Below are positions 32,809 through 42,001 of a stretch of 64,000 nt of DNA, piece after piece. The stretch covers positions 3,236,105 through 3,300,104 of the forward strand of contig OY970283.1 of the NCBI GenBank assembly GCA_963715995.1. The letters are read 5' to 3'. Under the pieces are notes generated by a model, which saw nothing but the letters and a program-made list of their open reading frames with translations, made no database searches and had not been told where the DNA came from. Source of the stretch: DATBDN01 sp963715995. GTDB taxonomy: Bacteria > Actinomycetota > Thermoleophilia > Solirubrobacterales > Thermoleophilaceae. The first letter of the stretch is position 1, and each line of letters starts with the position of its first letter. Both the position numbers and the translations under genes were made by a program.

Positions 32809-33867
32809 ATGGCCGGAACCGCAACCACCATCGACGCGGGCGGGCGCGAGTTGCGCGTGTCGAGCCCCGAGCGCGTGATCTTCGCCGCGACCGATCACAC
32901 CCCGGAGCTGACCAAGCTCGACGTGGTCGAGTACTACCTCGCGGTCGAGGACGGGATCATGCGCGCGCTGCGCAACCGCCCGACGACGCTTGAGCGATGG
33001 ACGAAGGGCGTCCACCCCGGAGTGGTCGTCTCCACCCGCGAACGCGGCGGCGGCGATGCGTTCTTCCAGAAGCGCGTGCCCAAGGGCGCCCCCGACTACC
33101 TGGAGACCGCGCGGATCGAGTTCCCGTCCGGCCGCACCGCCGACGAGATCTGCCCGACCGAGATCGCGGTGGTGGGCTGGGCGGCGCAGATGGGCACGAT
33201 CACGTTCCATCCGTGGCCCGTCCGCCGCGACGACGTGGACCACCCCGACGAGCTGCGACTGGATCTCGACCCACAGCCCGGCACCGACTTCGCCGACGCG
33301 GTTCGCGTGGCTGGCTGCGCGCGCGACCTGCTCGCCGACCTGGGCTACACGGGCTTCCCGAAGACCTCGGGCGGGCGCGGCATCCACATCTACGTGCGCA
33401 TCGAGCGCAACTGGACCTTCACCGACGTGCGCCACGCGGCGATCGCCTTCGGACGCGAGCTCGAGCGCCGGCTGCCTGGCGAGGTCACGACCAAGTGGTG
33501 GAAGGAGGAGCGCGGCGAGCGCATCTTCGTGGACTACAACCAGAACGCGCGCGACCGCACGATCGCCTCCGCGTACAGCATCCGGCCGAAGCCCGGGGCG
33601 CCGGTGTCGGCGCCCGTCGAGTGGGACGAGCTGAGCGAGGTCGCGCCCGAGGACTTCAACGTGGCGACCATGCCGGCCCGCTTCGCCGAGGTGGGCGACC
33701 GCCACGCGGCGATCGACGACGTGGCGCACTCACTCCAGCCGCTGCTCGACATGTACGAGGCCGACGAGGCGGGCGACATGCCCTACCCGCCCGACTACCC
33801 GAAGATGCCCGGGGAGCCGAAACGCGTGCAGCCGTCGCGCGACCGCGACCGCAAGCGCGCGGACTAG
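32809..33867 (+). CDS. LigD-type primase-polymerase (NHEJ)
   Basis: 352 residues. A stand-alone polymerase domain of the AEP/LigD-Pol family: ATTIDAGGRELRVSSPERVI at the N-terminus, the metal-binding DLDP in LRLDLDPQPGTDF, then FPKTSGGRGIHIYVR and the third Asp in IFVDYNQNARDRTIASAYS. It lacks the ligase and nuclease domains, as in many actinobacteria where NHEJ functions are split. It fills gaps or adds ribonucleotides at double-strand breaks. It is convergent, by 4 bases, with the Xth exonuclease gene, another DNA-repair enzyme. Confidence 0.9.
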   Translation: MAGTATTIDAGGRELRVSSPERVIFAATDHTPELTKLDVVEYYLAVEDGIMRALRNRPTTLERWTKGVHPGVVVSTRERGGGDAFFQKRVPKGAPDYLETARIEFPSGRTADEICPTEIAVVGWAAQMGTITFHPWPVRRDDVDHPDELRLDLDPQPGTDFADAVRVAGCARDLLADLGYTGFPKTSGGRGIHIYVRIERNWTFTDVRHAAIAFGRELERRLPGEVTTKWWKEERGERIFVDYNQNARDRTIASAYSIRPKPGAPVSAPVEWDELSEVAPEDFNVATMPARFAEVGDRHAAIDDVAHSLQPLLDMYEADEAGDMPYPPDYPKMPGEPKRVQPSRDRDRKRAD

Positions 33868-34724
33868 GACTGCGGCAGCTTCTTCGTGCCCCGGCGCGCC
33901 GCCGGCGCCGACGGTGGCGGCACCACCGGGCCGATGTCGCCGTCGGGCGCCTCGTCCAGGTCGACGATGACCGGCGCGTGGTCGCTCGGGCCCTTGCCCT
34001 TGCGGGCCTGGCGGTCGATCCAGGCCGCCTTCACGCGCTCGGCCACGGGAGCCGACGCCAGCACCAGGTCGATACGCATGCCCAGGTCCTGGTGGAACAT
34101 GCCGGCGCGGTAGTCCCAGTAGGAGAAGACGCGCTCGGCCGGCCAGCGCTCGCGGACGACGTCGTGCAGCCCGAGCGCCTGGAGCTCCGCCAGCGCGGCG
34201 CGCTCGGGCGCTGTCACGTGCGTGTGCCCGACATACGCCTCGGGGTCGAACACGTCGTCATCGGCCGGCGCGATGTTCATGTCGCCGCAGACGATCGTCG
34301 CCTCGGGGCCCGCGGCCACCTGCTCGCGCAGCGACCCGAGCCAGGCGAGCTTGTAGTTGTAGTGCTCGGAGTCCGGCTCGCGCCCGTTCGGCACGTAGAC
34401 GCACACGATGCGGATGCCACCGCAGGTGGCGGAGATGGCACGCGCTTCCTGGTGCGGGAATCCCGGGCCGCCCGGCAGCCCGGGGACGACGTCATCGAGC
34501 CCGACGCGCGAGAGGATGGCGACCCCGTTCCACGCCGTCTCGCCATGCGCGGCGTACTCGTACCCGCGCGCCGCGAGCTCATCCGCCAGGAGCTCGGCGA
34601 ACGAATCGTCCGCGAGCTTCGTCTCCTGGAGGCAGACCACATCCGGGCGCCGCTCGTCGAGCCACGGCAGCAGCCGCGGCAGTCGCTGCTTGACCGAGTT
34701 GACGTTCCAGGTGACGACGCGCAC
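33864..34724 (-). CDS. xth: exodeoxyribonuclease III (Xth/ExoA AP endonuclease)
   Basis: 286 residues of the EEP fold: MRVVTWNVNSVKQRLPRLLP, catalytic Glu in CLQETKLAD, YVPNGREPDSEHYNYKL, GDMNIAP, and the SDHAPVIVDL ending. It cleaves abasic sites and acts 3'-5' on DNA in base-excision repair. It has a short extra C-terminal tail (GTKKLPQS). Its stop overlaps that of the convergent LigD-Pol gene by 4 bases. Confidence 0.95.
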   Translation of the reverse strand: MRVVTWNVNSVKQRLPRLLPWLDERRPDVVCLQETKLADDSFAELLADELAARGYEYAAHGETAWNGVAILSRVGLDDVVPGLPGGPGFPHQEARAISATCGGIRIVCVYVPNGREPDSEHYNYKLAWLGSLREQVAAGPEATIVCGDMNIAPADDDVFDPEAYVGHTHVTAPERAALAELQALGLHDVVRERWPAERVFSYWDYRAGMFHQDLGMRIDLVLASAPVAERVKAAWIDRQARKGKGPSDHAPVIVDLDEAPDGDIGPVVPPPSAPAARRGTKKLPQS

Positions 34725-34745
34725 GGCAGCTGACGGTATCGATGG

Positions 34746-36050
34746 TCAGCGGCGCACCTGCTCGATCGGCTCGTCGAGCACGTGCAGGCTGCCGTTGAAG
34801 AGCGCTACGAGTGCCACCACCGAGAACGCTGCGCCCCACACGACCGCGGCGGTCGGCGCCGACGTCGCTCCCACGATTACGCCGATCGTGATCGGCGCCA
34901 GCCAGCGAAGCCCGTTCGCCGCCAGGTCGAGCGACGTCGTGACGCGCCCGATCAGCGCGTCGGGGATGAGCTGCGCCTCGTAGGTCGCGAGCGTGACGTT
35001 CAGCGGGACCGCGACCACAGAGACCAGCGCAAGCGCAGCGCCGATCCCCCACGGCGAGCGGACGACAGCCATCGTGAATGCGGCGAAGGCCAGGCACCAC
35101 GACAGCGCGACAACCAGCCAGCGGCCAGCGAAGCGTGCGATCACGTAGCCGCTGGCGATCGCGCCGATCACCCCGCCGGCTGCGCCGATCGCCTCCGCGG
35201 CGCCGATGACCGTTGCGCTCCCCCCGCGCTCACGGACCAGCAGGATCACGAGCAGCATCAGCCCCGAGCCGAGCATGTTCATCATCGCCGCCCACCAGGC
35301 GACGAAGCGCAGGTATGGATCGCGCACGAGGTAACGCAGGCCGGTCACGACCGCGCTCCGCAGCGGCTCGCGCTCGGCGCGTTCTGCGATGTCGGGGCCG
35401 AGTGGCCTGCGGATGACGAGCACTCCCACAACCGATGCCAGGTACGAGATCGCGTCGATCACGAACGGCAGCGCGCGGGCGGCGGTGAGGAGCACGCCGC
35501 CAAGCGACGGCCCGATCACCCGCACTCCCATGTCGCGCGCATGCAGCTGCGCCGCCGCGCCCGCGTACTGCTCGGCGCTGACCAGGCGTCGCAGCGCTGC
35601 GTTCTCTGCTCCGCGCGTGATGCCGAGTACCACGCCGTCGATGAAGCCGGCGGCTGCAACGTGGGCGAGCACCACGTGGCCGGCCGCGACGGCGACCGCC
35701 ACGCTTCCGACCACAACCGCCTGCACCAGCGGACCGGCCAGCAGCAGGCTGCGCCGCGACCAGCGGTCGGCCAGCGCGCCTCCGACGAGCAAGGTCGTGA
35801 GGCTGCCCACGTTGGCCGCCGCCGCGACGATGCCGGTCTTCGCCGCCGAGTGCGTGGCGAACAGGACCAGCACCGGGTAGGCGAAGGTCGACAGCGAACT
35901 GCCGAGGCTCGACAGCGTCTCGCCGACGAGCCAGCCCACGTAGTCGCGGTTGCGCAGCAACCCCCCGCGTCCATCCACGGGCGCGAGGCTAGTCACGCCG
36001 CGGCCAGGGCTGCGGCCTGGACGGCGCCGCGTCTGTCCGGGATTCGCCAT
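34746..36050 (-). CDS. MFS transporter (enterobactin/macrolide exporter type)
   Basis: 434 residues from ATG 36050, with GGGGAAG just upstream; a GTG at 35996 would remove an unstructured N-terminal Arg-rich tail. About 12 transmembrane helices: LLRNRDYVGWLVGETLSSLG, motif A-like GGALADRWSRRSLLL, and GLRYLVRDPYLRFVAWWAAM between the halves. It resembles EntS/MefA-type exporters. Substrate unknown. It is divergent from the gene at 36117 with a 66-base gap. Confidence 0.8.
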   Translation of the reverse strand: MANPGQTRRRPGRSPGRGVTSLAPVDGRGGLLRNRDYVGWLVGETLSSLGSSLSTFAYPVLVLFATHSAAKTGIVAAAANVGSLTTLLVGGALADRWSRRSLLLAGPLVQAVVVGSVAVAVAAGHVVLAHVAAAGFIDGVVLGITRGAENAALRRLVSAEQYAGAAAQLHARDMGVRVIGPSLGGVLLTAARALPFVIDAISYLASVVGVLVIRRPLGPDIAERAEREPLRSAVVTGLRYLVRDPYLRFVAWWAAMMNMLGSGLMLLVILLVRERGGSATVIGAAEAIGAAGGVIGAIASGYVIARFAGRWLVVALSWCLAFAAFTMAVVRSPWGIGAALALVSVVAVPLNVTLATYEAQLIPDALIGRVTTSLDLAANGLRWLAPITIGVIVGATSAPTAAVVWGAAFSVVALVALFNGSLHVLDEPIEQVRR

Positions 36051-36116
36051 AGCTTCCCCTGCCGGGTGGCTCGTTAGCGCCAGTTTTCGTGTGCCTTCTG
36101 CGGGACCGGGCGCGCC

Positions 36117-36737
36117 GTGAAGGCGCGCGTGTTTCCGGCGTGGCTCGATGAGCTGTTCCCGGGCGAGCGCGCCACGCTGGGCGCTCGGCGGGCGTTCGCG
36201 TGCAAGGCATGCCTGCGCAGCTGGATGGCGGAGGTGGAGACCAACGCCGAGCCGCTCGTGCGGCAGATGGTCGGCGGCTATGCGCTGGTGCTCACGCTCG
36301 AGAACCAGAGCCAGGTCGCGAGCTGGGCGGCCAAGACCCTGACCACGCTTCAGGCGCTGCGCAACCGCGAGCTGTTCTCGCCCGCGCTCTACGAGGAAGT
36401 GGCGCTGGGCAGACGCCCGCCGACCGGCTTCCGCATCGCGCTCACCGGCCGCCCGCGCGATGGCAACTGGCCGTGCCGCTTCTCCGCGATCGGCTCCGCC
36501 TCGGCGCGCCGCGACTGGGACGTGGAGCCCACGTTCCCGGACAGCCCGATCGACCACTACCGCGCCGAGCTGTGCGTTGGGCACCTGGTCGTGCGCGCCA
36601 CGGCGCGCCTGTCCCCTACCGGCCACGACTTCGACCGCGGGAACGCGCTCGACATCTGGCCGGCGCGCACGCCCGTTCGCTGGCCGCCGCAGCGCTCGCG
36701 CGAGCAGGCCCCGGCGGCCGCGCGCATCGCCGCCTAG
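36117..36737 (+). CDS. HNH-associated family protein of unknown function
   Basis: 206 residues, GTG start. CKACLRSWMAEVETNAEPLV matches the common 'CxxCNxGWMSxLE' block that follows a zinc site in many HNH-like or phage-associated proteins, followed by YALVLTLENQSQVASWAAKT. The usual upstream zinc ligands are lacking or degenerate, so it may be a shortened form. The C-terminus is Arg/Ala-rich. Function unknown; it is convergent with the ABC-F gene. Confidence 0.5.
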   Translation: MKARVFPAWLDELFPGERATLGARRAFACKACLRSWMAEVETNAEPLVRQMVGGYALVLTLENQSQVASWAAKTLTTLQALRNRELFSPALYEEVALGRRPPTGFRIALTGRPRDGNWPCRFSAIGSASARRDWDVEPTFPDSPIDHYRAELCVGHLVVRATARLSPTGHDFDRGNALDIWPARTPVRWPPQRSREQAPAAARIAA

Positions 36738-36742
36738 CCGGC

Positions 36743-38389
36743 TCAGGTCAGGAGCTTCGCCAGGCGCACATCGGGCGCGCCTTCCGGCTCCACGAGCGCC
36801 GCCATCATCGACTCGAAGTCCGGCAGTGCCAGCACCGAGCCGTCGTGCAGCACCATCAGGAAGCGATCCATGCGCCGCAGGAAGGCACGGTCGTGCGAGA
36901 CCGCGACGACCGTGCCCTCGAAGCCCTCGAGCGCCGACTCGAGCGCCTCGGCCGAGTCGATGTCCAGGTTGTCTGTGGGCTCGTCCAGCAGCAGCAGGTT
37001 GTGGCCGTCGAGCTCCAGGCAGAGGATCTCCAGGCGCGCCTTCTGGCCGCCGCTCAGAACGTCGTACTGGCGCTGCGCGGCCTCGGCCAGCCCGTAGCGC
37101 GCGAGCGCGCCCATCGCCCGCTCAACGCCGGCGACCCGGGTCAGCACCACGTCGATGACCTTGCGCCCGGAGAAGTCGCCGCGCACGTTCAGCTGCGTGA
37201 AGTGGCCGATCGAGACGCGATTGCCGATCCGCACGTCGCCCGTCATCGGCAGATCCTCCTCGCCTGCGAACGCGCGCATCAGGTGCGTCTTGCCGCCGCC
37301 GTTCGGGCCTACCACGCCAACGCGCTCGCCGAAGTGGACCTCCTCGCTGAACGGGCGCACGAGCTGATCGATGCCAAGCGACTTGACAACCAGCGCAAGC
37401 CGAGCGGAATCGCCGCCGCGGATGCGCATCTTGATCTGCTGATCGGCAACAGGGGCGGGCGGCGGCCCGCTGTCGGCGAAGCGATGCCAGCGCGACTCTG
37501 CCGCGTCAGCCTTCTTCGCCCAGTCGGGCGCATAGCGAGCGCGCTCCTTGAAGGTCTTCATCAGCCGGTAGAGCCGGCGTTCCTCCTCCCTCCAGCGCCT
37601 CACCGCGTCGCCGAGCTTGCGCTGGCGCTCTTCGCGTGCCTCGGGGTAGGTGGCGTACGAGCCCGGGTGGATCCAGCAGCCGCCGGCCTCGAGCGTTAGC
37701 ACTGAACGCACCGCGGACGCGAGCAGGTCGCGGTCGTGCGAGATGAGCAGCACGGTCTTGCGCGAGGCGGCGATCTGCGCCTCGAGCTCGCGCTTGGCAG
37801 GCACGTCGAGGAAGTTGTCGGGCTCGTCCAGCAGCAGCACCTCGTCGTCAGATGCGAACAGGATCTCGAGCACCAGGCGCTTGCGCTCACCGCCGGACAG
37901 GGTCGACGCGGGCCGGTCGGCCAGCGCCGGGAACGACGACCTGACGATGCGTCGGCACGCCTCGTCCCAGCGCGCCTCGAGCTCGTAGCCGCCGAGCGCC
38001 GACCACTCGCCGATCGCGTTGCCAAGGTCCATGCCCGCGCTGTCGTCGCCAGCCGCCAGCGCGCGCTCGGCGGTGAGCATCCGTTCCCCCGCCCGCCGCA
38101 ACGCAGTCGGAGCGAGCGCTGTGAGCAGCTCGCGCACGCTGCGCGTGTCGCCGCCGACGCCCACGTCCTGCGGCATGTAGGCGAGCCGCCCACCGACCTG
38201 GAACTCGCCCTCGTCCAGCGGCAGCTCGCCCGTGAGCACGCGAAACAGCGTCGACTTGCCGACCCCGTTCGGGCCGACGATGCCCACGTGATCGCCCGGC
38301 CCGACGTGGAAGCTGACGTCGGCGAACAGCAGGTCGCCGCCCGGATGGGCGTAGGCGAGCGAGTTGGCCGTGACGTGGGCCATGCCCAC
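36743..38389 (-). CDS. ABC-F family ATPase
   Basis: 548 residues with two ATP-binding cassettes and no membrane segments. Walker A motifs are GPNGVGKST (about 40) and GPNGGGKT (about 355), signatures LSGGERKRL and LSGGQKARL, Walker B LLLDEPDNFLD and LLLDEPTDNLD, separated by a charged linker (EARKERQRKL-like, about 250-300). ABC-F proteins act on the ribosome in translation control or antibiotic resistance. The start may be the inner ATG (MAHVTANS). Confidence 0.9.
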   Translation of the reverse strand: MGMAHVTANSLAYAHPGGDLLFADVSFHVGPGDHVGIVGPNGVGKSTLFRVLTGELPLDEGEFQVGGRLAYMPQDVGVGGDTRSVRELLTALAPTALRRAGERMLTAERALAAGDDSAGMDLGNAIGEWSALGGYELEARWDEACRRIVRSSFPALADRPASTLSGGERKRLVLEILFASDDEVLLLDEPDNFLDVPAKRELEAQIAASRKTVLLISHDRDLLASAVRSVLTLEAGGCWIHPGSYATYPEAREERQRKLGDAVRRWREEERRLYRLMKTFKERARYAPDWAKKADAAESRWHRFADSGPPPAPVADQQIKMRIRGGDSARLALVVKSLGIDQLVRPFSEEVHFGERVGVVGPNGGGKTHLMRAFAGEEDLPMTGDVRIGNRVSIGHFTQLNVRGDFSGRKVIDVVLTRVAGVERAMGALARYGLAEAAQRQYDVLSGGQKARLEILCLELDGHNLLLLDEPTDNLDIDSAEALESALEGFEGTVVAVSHDRAFLRRMDRFLMVLHDGSVLALPDFESMMAALVEPEGAPDVRLAKLLT

Positions 38390-38404
38390 ATCATGGCCGA
38401 GGCG

Positions 38405-38776
38405 CTACTTCAGGTTCGCGACCTTCGGGCCCATCGCCTCGCCGAGCGCCATCAGTCCCGACGCCGGGCGCACCATCACGGTGAAGTCCTCGATCAGCCC
38501 GTCGGCGTTCATCCGAAGCAGGTCGAGCCCCTGGAGCTGCTTGTCGCCCACGCGCGCGCGGAACACGAGCGCGTGCGTGTCGCCATCGGTGAGCTCGTCG
38601 GTGTACTCGAAGTCCTCGAAGGTCTCGAACACTGCCCGCAGCACGCCCGACACGTTCTGGCTGCCCTCGAACGGCCGGTGCGCGACGGGGCTGTTGAAGA
38701 CAACGTCCGGGGCCAGGCACGCCACGGCCGCGTCGATGTCGCCGGCCTCGACGGCCTGGCGGAACGCGCTGCTCAT
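38405..38776 (-). CDS. SnoaL-like/NTF2-fold protein
   Basis: 123 residues of the NTF2-like cone fold: FRQAVEAGDIDAAVACLAPD, VVFNSPVAHRPFEG, then FEDFEYTDELTDGDTHALVF and LDLLRMNADGLIEDFTVMVR. Such proteins are small-molecule isomerases or binding proteins. The ATG overlaps the stop of the glutathione S-transferase-like gene (ATGA), so it is the last gene of a GST/LLM cluster, possibly in xenobiotic metabolism. Confidence 0.8.
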   Translation of the reverse strand: MSSAFRQAVEAGDIDAAVACLAPDVVFNSPVAHRPFEGSQNVSGVLRAVFETFEDFEYTDELTDGDTHALVFRARVGDKQLQGLDLLRMNADGLIEDFTVMVRPASGLMALGEAMGPKVANLK

Positions 38777-39552
38777 GCAGGTAACCGGTGGCGGTGGTAC
38801 ATCTCGGCGACCCATTGTGCTCCAGGACGCTCGCGCAGCGTCCCCAGGAACTCGCGCGCGCCCTCGGGCATCTGCTCGAGCGACGGTGAGGGGTACGGGA
38901 ACTCGTCGGGCTGCGCGAGCGGATAGAAGAGCGACGCCGCGGTCAGGTCGGCGCTCGTGAACCGGTCCCCCACGAGGTAGTCGCCGCCACCGAGCTCCGA
39001 CTCCAGCCGGTCGAGCGCCGCGATCGTCTTCGCGCGGCTGTGCATCGAGGGCTCCTCGTGGATGTCGAAGATGCGGCGCATGCCCATGCGCAGGACCGGG
39101 AAGCTGCCGCGCAGGAGCGCGCGGCTGAGCCCGCTCGCGCCGTCGGTGAACAGGGGGATCACCACGTCTGGATGTGGCAGCAGCTCCCAGTAGATGGCGC
39201 GCCGGATGTGCGGCCCGAGCTCCTCGTCGAAGAACTCCTCGAGCTCGAGCGCGCGGCGGCGCTCGACCGGGTCTGACGGGATCAGCTCCGGCTCGGGCCA
39301 GCGCTCCTCGATCGCGAGCAGGATGGCGCTCGAGTCGCCAATTCCCACTCCGTCGATCTGAAGGACTGGTGATGTGTCCACGCCGGCCAGGCGCTTGGTG
39401 AGCAGCTGGTGCACTCCCGGCAACATCGAGCGGCGGGTGTGCGGGATGCGCTTGTAGTCGAGCGCCCAGCGCGCCTTCTCGTTGTAGTGGGAGATCTGGA
39501 GCTGCCAGAGGACCGGTCGCGAGCCGACCGCTTGTGCGCTGAGCGTTGTCAT
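38773..39552 (-). CDS. glutathione S-transferase-family protein
   Basis: 259 residues. The N-terminal thioredoxin-like domain (LWQLQISHYNEKARWALDYK, GVGIGDSSAILLAIEERWP) is followed by an all-helical C-terminal domain (GGDYLVGDRFTSADLTAASL). SHYNEKAR carries the usual active-site Ser/Tyr position of GSTs. Because actinobacteria mostly use mycothiol rather than glutathione, the thiol is uncertain. It overlaps the LLM gene stop by one base and the SnoaL-like start by 4. Confidence 0.8.
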   Translation of the reverse strand: MTTLSAQAVGSRPVLWQLQISHYNEKARWALDYKRIPHTRRSMLPGVHQLLTKRLAGVDTSPVLQIDGVGIGDSSAILLAIEERWPEPELIPSDPVERRRALELEEFFDEELGPHIRRAIYWELLPHPDVVIPLFTDGASGLSRALLRGSFPVLRMGMRRIFDIHEEPSMHSRAKTIAALDRLESELGGGDYLVGDRFTSADLTAASLFYPLAQPDEFPYPSPSLEQMPEGAREFLGTLRERPGAQWVAEMYHRHRLPA

Positions 39553-40298
39553 CAGGGGCCATCATCTATGGCCGACTCGAGCTCGGCAACCCGCGGCGTC
39601 GGGCCGAACCCGGTCAGGCACCAGGTTGCGCCGGCCTCCACCCACGGGGCAGGGTCCGTGCCCGGCGGGTTGGTGACGACGATCTGGAAGGCATCATCGG
39701 GGCGCACCGCGCGCACCTCCGCGGTCAGCTCGGCCAGCTCGGCGGGCCCGGGCAGGTCGATCGGGAAGAGACCGTCCCACTCGAGCGCGCGGCGGAGCGG
39801 CTTGCGGTTGGGCCAGCGGGCGGCCAGCCAGACCGGTATGCGCGGCTGCTGGATCGGCCGCGGCTCGAACTCGCCGTCCCAGTAGCGGGCCAGCTGAGCC
39901 AGGCCGTCGTCGAGCAGGCGCGCGCGCTCCTTGGCGTCGCCCTGCTCGCCGAACTTGGAGAACTCCCCCGAGTTGTCGCTGCCGAGCCCCGCGCCGAAGA
40001 TCAGGCGGCCGCCGCTCAGGCGGTCGAGGGTGACCGTCTCGCGCGCGAGCTTGTGGATGCGGCGGCGCGCGGGCGGCGTGATCAGCGGGCCGGTGAGAAT
40101 CGTCTCGGTGGCGTAGGCGATTGCCGCCATGCACACCCACGGATCCGCGAGCGCGGTGACCGGCGCGCGGTAGTCGACGTGGTCCCAGAGGAAGAAGCCG
40201 TCCCAGCCGGCAGCCTCGGCGCGCACCGCGAGCCGCGCGAGCTCACGGGCGTCGGCGAGCTCTTCGAACGGTGCGACGAAGATGCCGCGGCGGGCCAT
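39552..40298 (-). CDS. LLM-class (F420/FMN-dependent) oxidoreductase
   Basis: 248 residues of the bacterial luciferase-like (beta/alpha)8 fold: GIFVAPFEELADARELARLA, GWDGFFLWDHV, LITPPARRRIHKLARETVTL, DRLSGGRLIFGAGLG and PIQQPRIPVWLAARWPNRKP. Many actinobacterial members use F420. It heads the LLM-GST-SnoaL cluster, and its stop overlaps the GST start by one base. Confidence 0.85.
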   Translation of the reverse strand: MARRGIFVAPFEELADARELARLAVRAEAAGWDGFFLWDHVDYRAPVTALADPWVCMAAIAYATETILTGPLITPPARRRIHKLARETVTLDRLSGGRLIFGAGLGSDNSGEFSKFGEQGDAKERARLLDDGLAQLARYWDGEFEPRPIQQPRIPVWLAARWPNRKPLRRALEWDGLFPIDLPGPAELAELTAEVRAVRPDDAFQIVVTNPPGTDPAPWVEAGATWCLTGFGPTPRVAELESAIDDGP

Positions 40299-40307
40299 GG
40301 GCCGATC

Positions 40308-41024
40308 CTATGCCGTGGCGAGTGCCACCGAGGCGTGCACGCGGCCGTCCTCGGCGGTGACCCACACAAGCTCGCTACCGCGCAGCAGCCGCACGTTGCC
40401 GGGCTGCGCCGGCTCGCGGAACTCGATCTCCGCATCGGCCGTCGCGGGATCGCCGAGCGTCTGCTCGACCGCCTCCCAGTAGGCCGCGTTGTTCACGTGC
40501 TCTGCGATGTCGACGTCGGTCGCGCGGAAGAACCAGCTCGACTCGGCTTCGTCACCCGCCGGGTTCGGATGGCGAAGGCGCGCCTTCACCTTGCGGCCGA
40601 GCGCCGACTCCGCGTAGATGCGGTCGAAGGACTCGGGCATGGGCACCGGCAGCCGCGTGAGTGGATCGAGGTGCACCCAGATGCCCGTCACGTCGACCAG
40701 CCCGTGCTCGCTCTCGAAGCGCACGCGGCGCTCCGCCCACAGGCGCCCGGCGCCGCTGCACCAGGTCTGCACCCTCACGTGGTCGGCAAAGCGCGGGAAG
40801 CGCTCCGCGCGAATGCGCATGCGCCGCACCACCCAGCTCGAGAGGTCGACCACGCCGGCGTCGTCCACGTCCGCGTAGGCCACGTCCTGCACCCAGCGCG
40901 CAATCGAGTCGAGCCGGATGCGCCCGCTCGGGGCCGCATCGGCAAGCCCGGGGCGCAGTGCCTGCTCGAAGACGCGCCCGGCCGTGGGCAGGGGAACGAT
41001 CTCGCTCAGCTCCACCGCTGCCAT
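40308..41024 (-). CDS. acyl-ACP thioesterase-like double-hotdog protein
   Basis: 238 residues: two hotdog domains as in FatA-type thioesterases. The first carries RLDSIARWVQDVAYADVDD and SSWVVRRMRIRAERFPRFAD; the second HVNNAAYWEAVEQTL. It probably releases fatty acids from acyl carrier protein. It lies upstream of the LLM cluster on the same strand with a 9-base gap and may be co-transcribed with it. Confidence 0.75.
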   Translation of the reverse strand: MAAVELSEIVPLPTAGRVFEQALRPGLADAAPSGRIRLDSIARWVQDVAYADVDDAGVVDLSSWVVRRMRIRAERFPRFADHVRVQTWCSGAGRLWAERRVRFESEHGLVDVTGIWVHLDPLTRLPVPMPESFDRIYAESALGRKVKARLRHPNPAGDEAESSWFFRATDVDIAEHVNNAAYWEAVEQTLGDPATADAEIEFREPAQPGNVRLLRGSELVWVTAEDGRVHASVALATA

Positions 41025-41041
41025 GGAAGCGGGTTCGGTGG

Positions 41042-42001
41042 TCAGCGCGTGGTCTTCTTCTTCGCGTGCTTCTTCTTGTGCTTGGCCTTGTGCTTGTGCT
41101 TGTGCTTCTTGTGCTTCTTGTGCTTCGCCTTCTTGTGCTTGACGGTGGCACTCGGCTCGGGGGCGAACGCGTCGGGCACAACGGTCTTCAGCCAGTTGCG
41201 GATCGGGCCCTCAGCCACGCGCGCATAGACGCCGGGCTTGCCGGCATCACCGCAACCCGCGCCGAAGCTCGTCGCGCCGACCAGGCGCGTGGCGCCGCCG
41301 TGAACGGTCACGAGCAGCGGCCCGCCCGAGTCGCCCTGGCAAGTGTCGGTGCCGCCCTGCGGGTAGCCGGCGCAGACCATCGTCTTGGCGTCGAAGGAGC
41401 CGTCGTCGGACGCCTCGCTGAGCCCGTTCGGATACGCCTGCGCGCAGTACTGGTCGGTGGTGATCGGCACGCTTGCGAACTGCATCTGCGCAGGCGCGTC
41501 GGAGTTGTCCTCCGAGGTCGTGCCAAAGCCCGCGATCGTGGCGAGCACACCGGGGTTCCACGACGCGCGCTCGCCGACCGCCGCGATCTTCATCGGCGCG
41601 ATCTTCGACGGCGTGTCCAGCTTCATCAGGGTCACGTCGTTGCCGGTGCCGTTGGTGACGATGTAGTCCGAGTCGACGACCACCTTCGACACGTTGTGGC
41701 CCTCGCCGCCGTGGCCATCCGCGTAAACGCTGCCGAGGGTCAGGTGGTAGGCGCTGGCCGGCCACGACACCGGCGTCGGGGCCAGGCCCTCGGTGCCGGA
41801 GCCCGTCGCCGAGCCGCAGTGCCCTGCGGTCATCACCCACTGCGGGGCGATCAGCGTTCCGGTGCAGCCGAACGCACCCATGATCTGGACGTTGGCCACG
41901 TACGGGAACTGACCGGCGGGCGCCGGCTTGCCGCCGACCACCGCCTGCGCTGGAGCGGCCAGGGCAAGGACGCCAAGCAGAGCTGCAAGAAATGACCTCA
42001 C
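41042..42001 (-). CDS. secreted trypsin-like (S1) serine protease with Lys/His-rich tail
   Basis: 319 residues from a GTG that overlaps the cupin stop (GTGA). A signal peptide (FLAALLGVLALAAPAQA) precedes a chymotrypsin-fold protease starting VVGGKPAPAGQFPYVANVQI: catalytic His in TAGHCG, Asp in GNDVTLMKL, Ser in CQGDSGGPLL, with disulfide Cys. The last about 35 residues are a Lys/His-rich tail (KHKKAKHKKHKKHKHK-type), unlike ordinary proteases, and may bind teichoic or other anionic wall polymers. Confidence 0.9.
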   Translation of the reverse strand: MRSFLAALLGVLALAAPAQAVVGGKPAPAGQFPYVANVQIMGAFGCTGTLIAPQWVMTAGHCGSATGSGTEGLAPTPVSWPASAYHLTLGSVYADGHGGEGHNVSKVVVDSDYIVTNGTGNDVTLMKLDTPSKIAPMKIAAVGERASWNPGVLATIAGFGTTSEDNSDAPAQMQFASVPITTDQYCAQAYPNGLSEASDDGSFDAKTMVCAGYPQGGTDTCQGDSGGPLLVTVHGGATRLVGATSFGAGCGDAGKPGVYARVAEGPIRNWLKTVVPDAFAPEPSATVKHKKAKHKKHKKHKHKHKAKHKKKHAKKKTTR

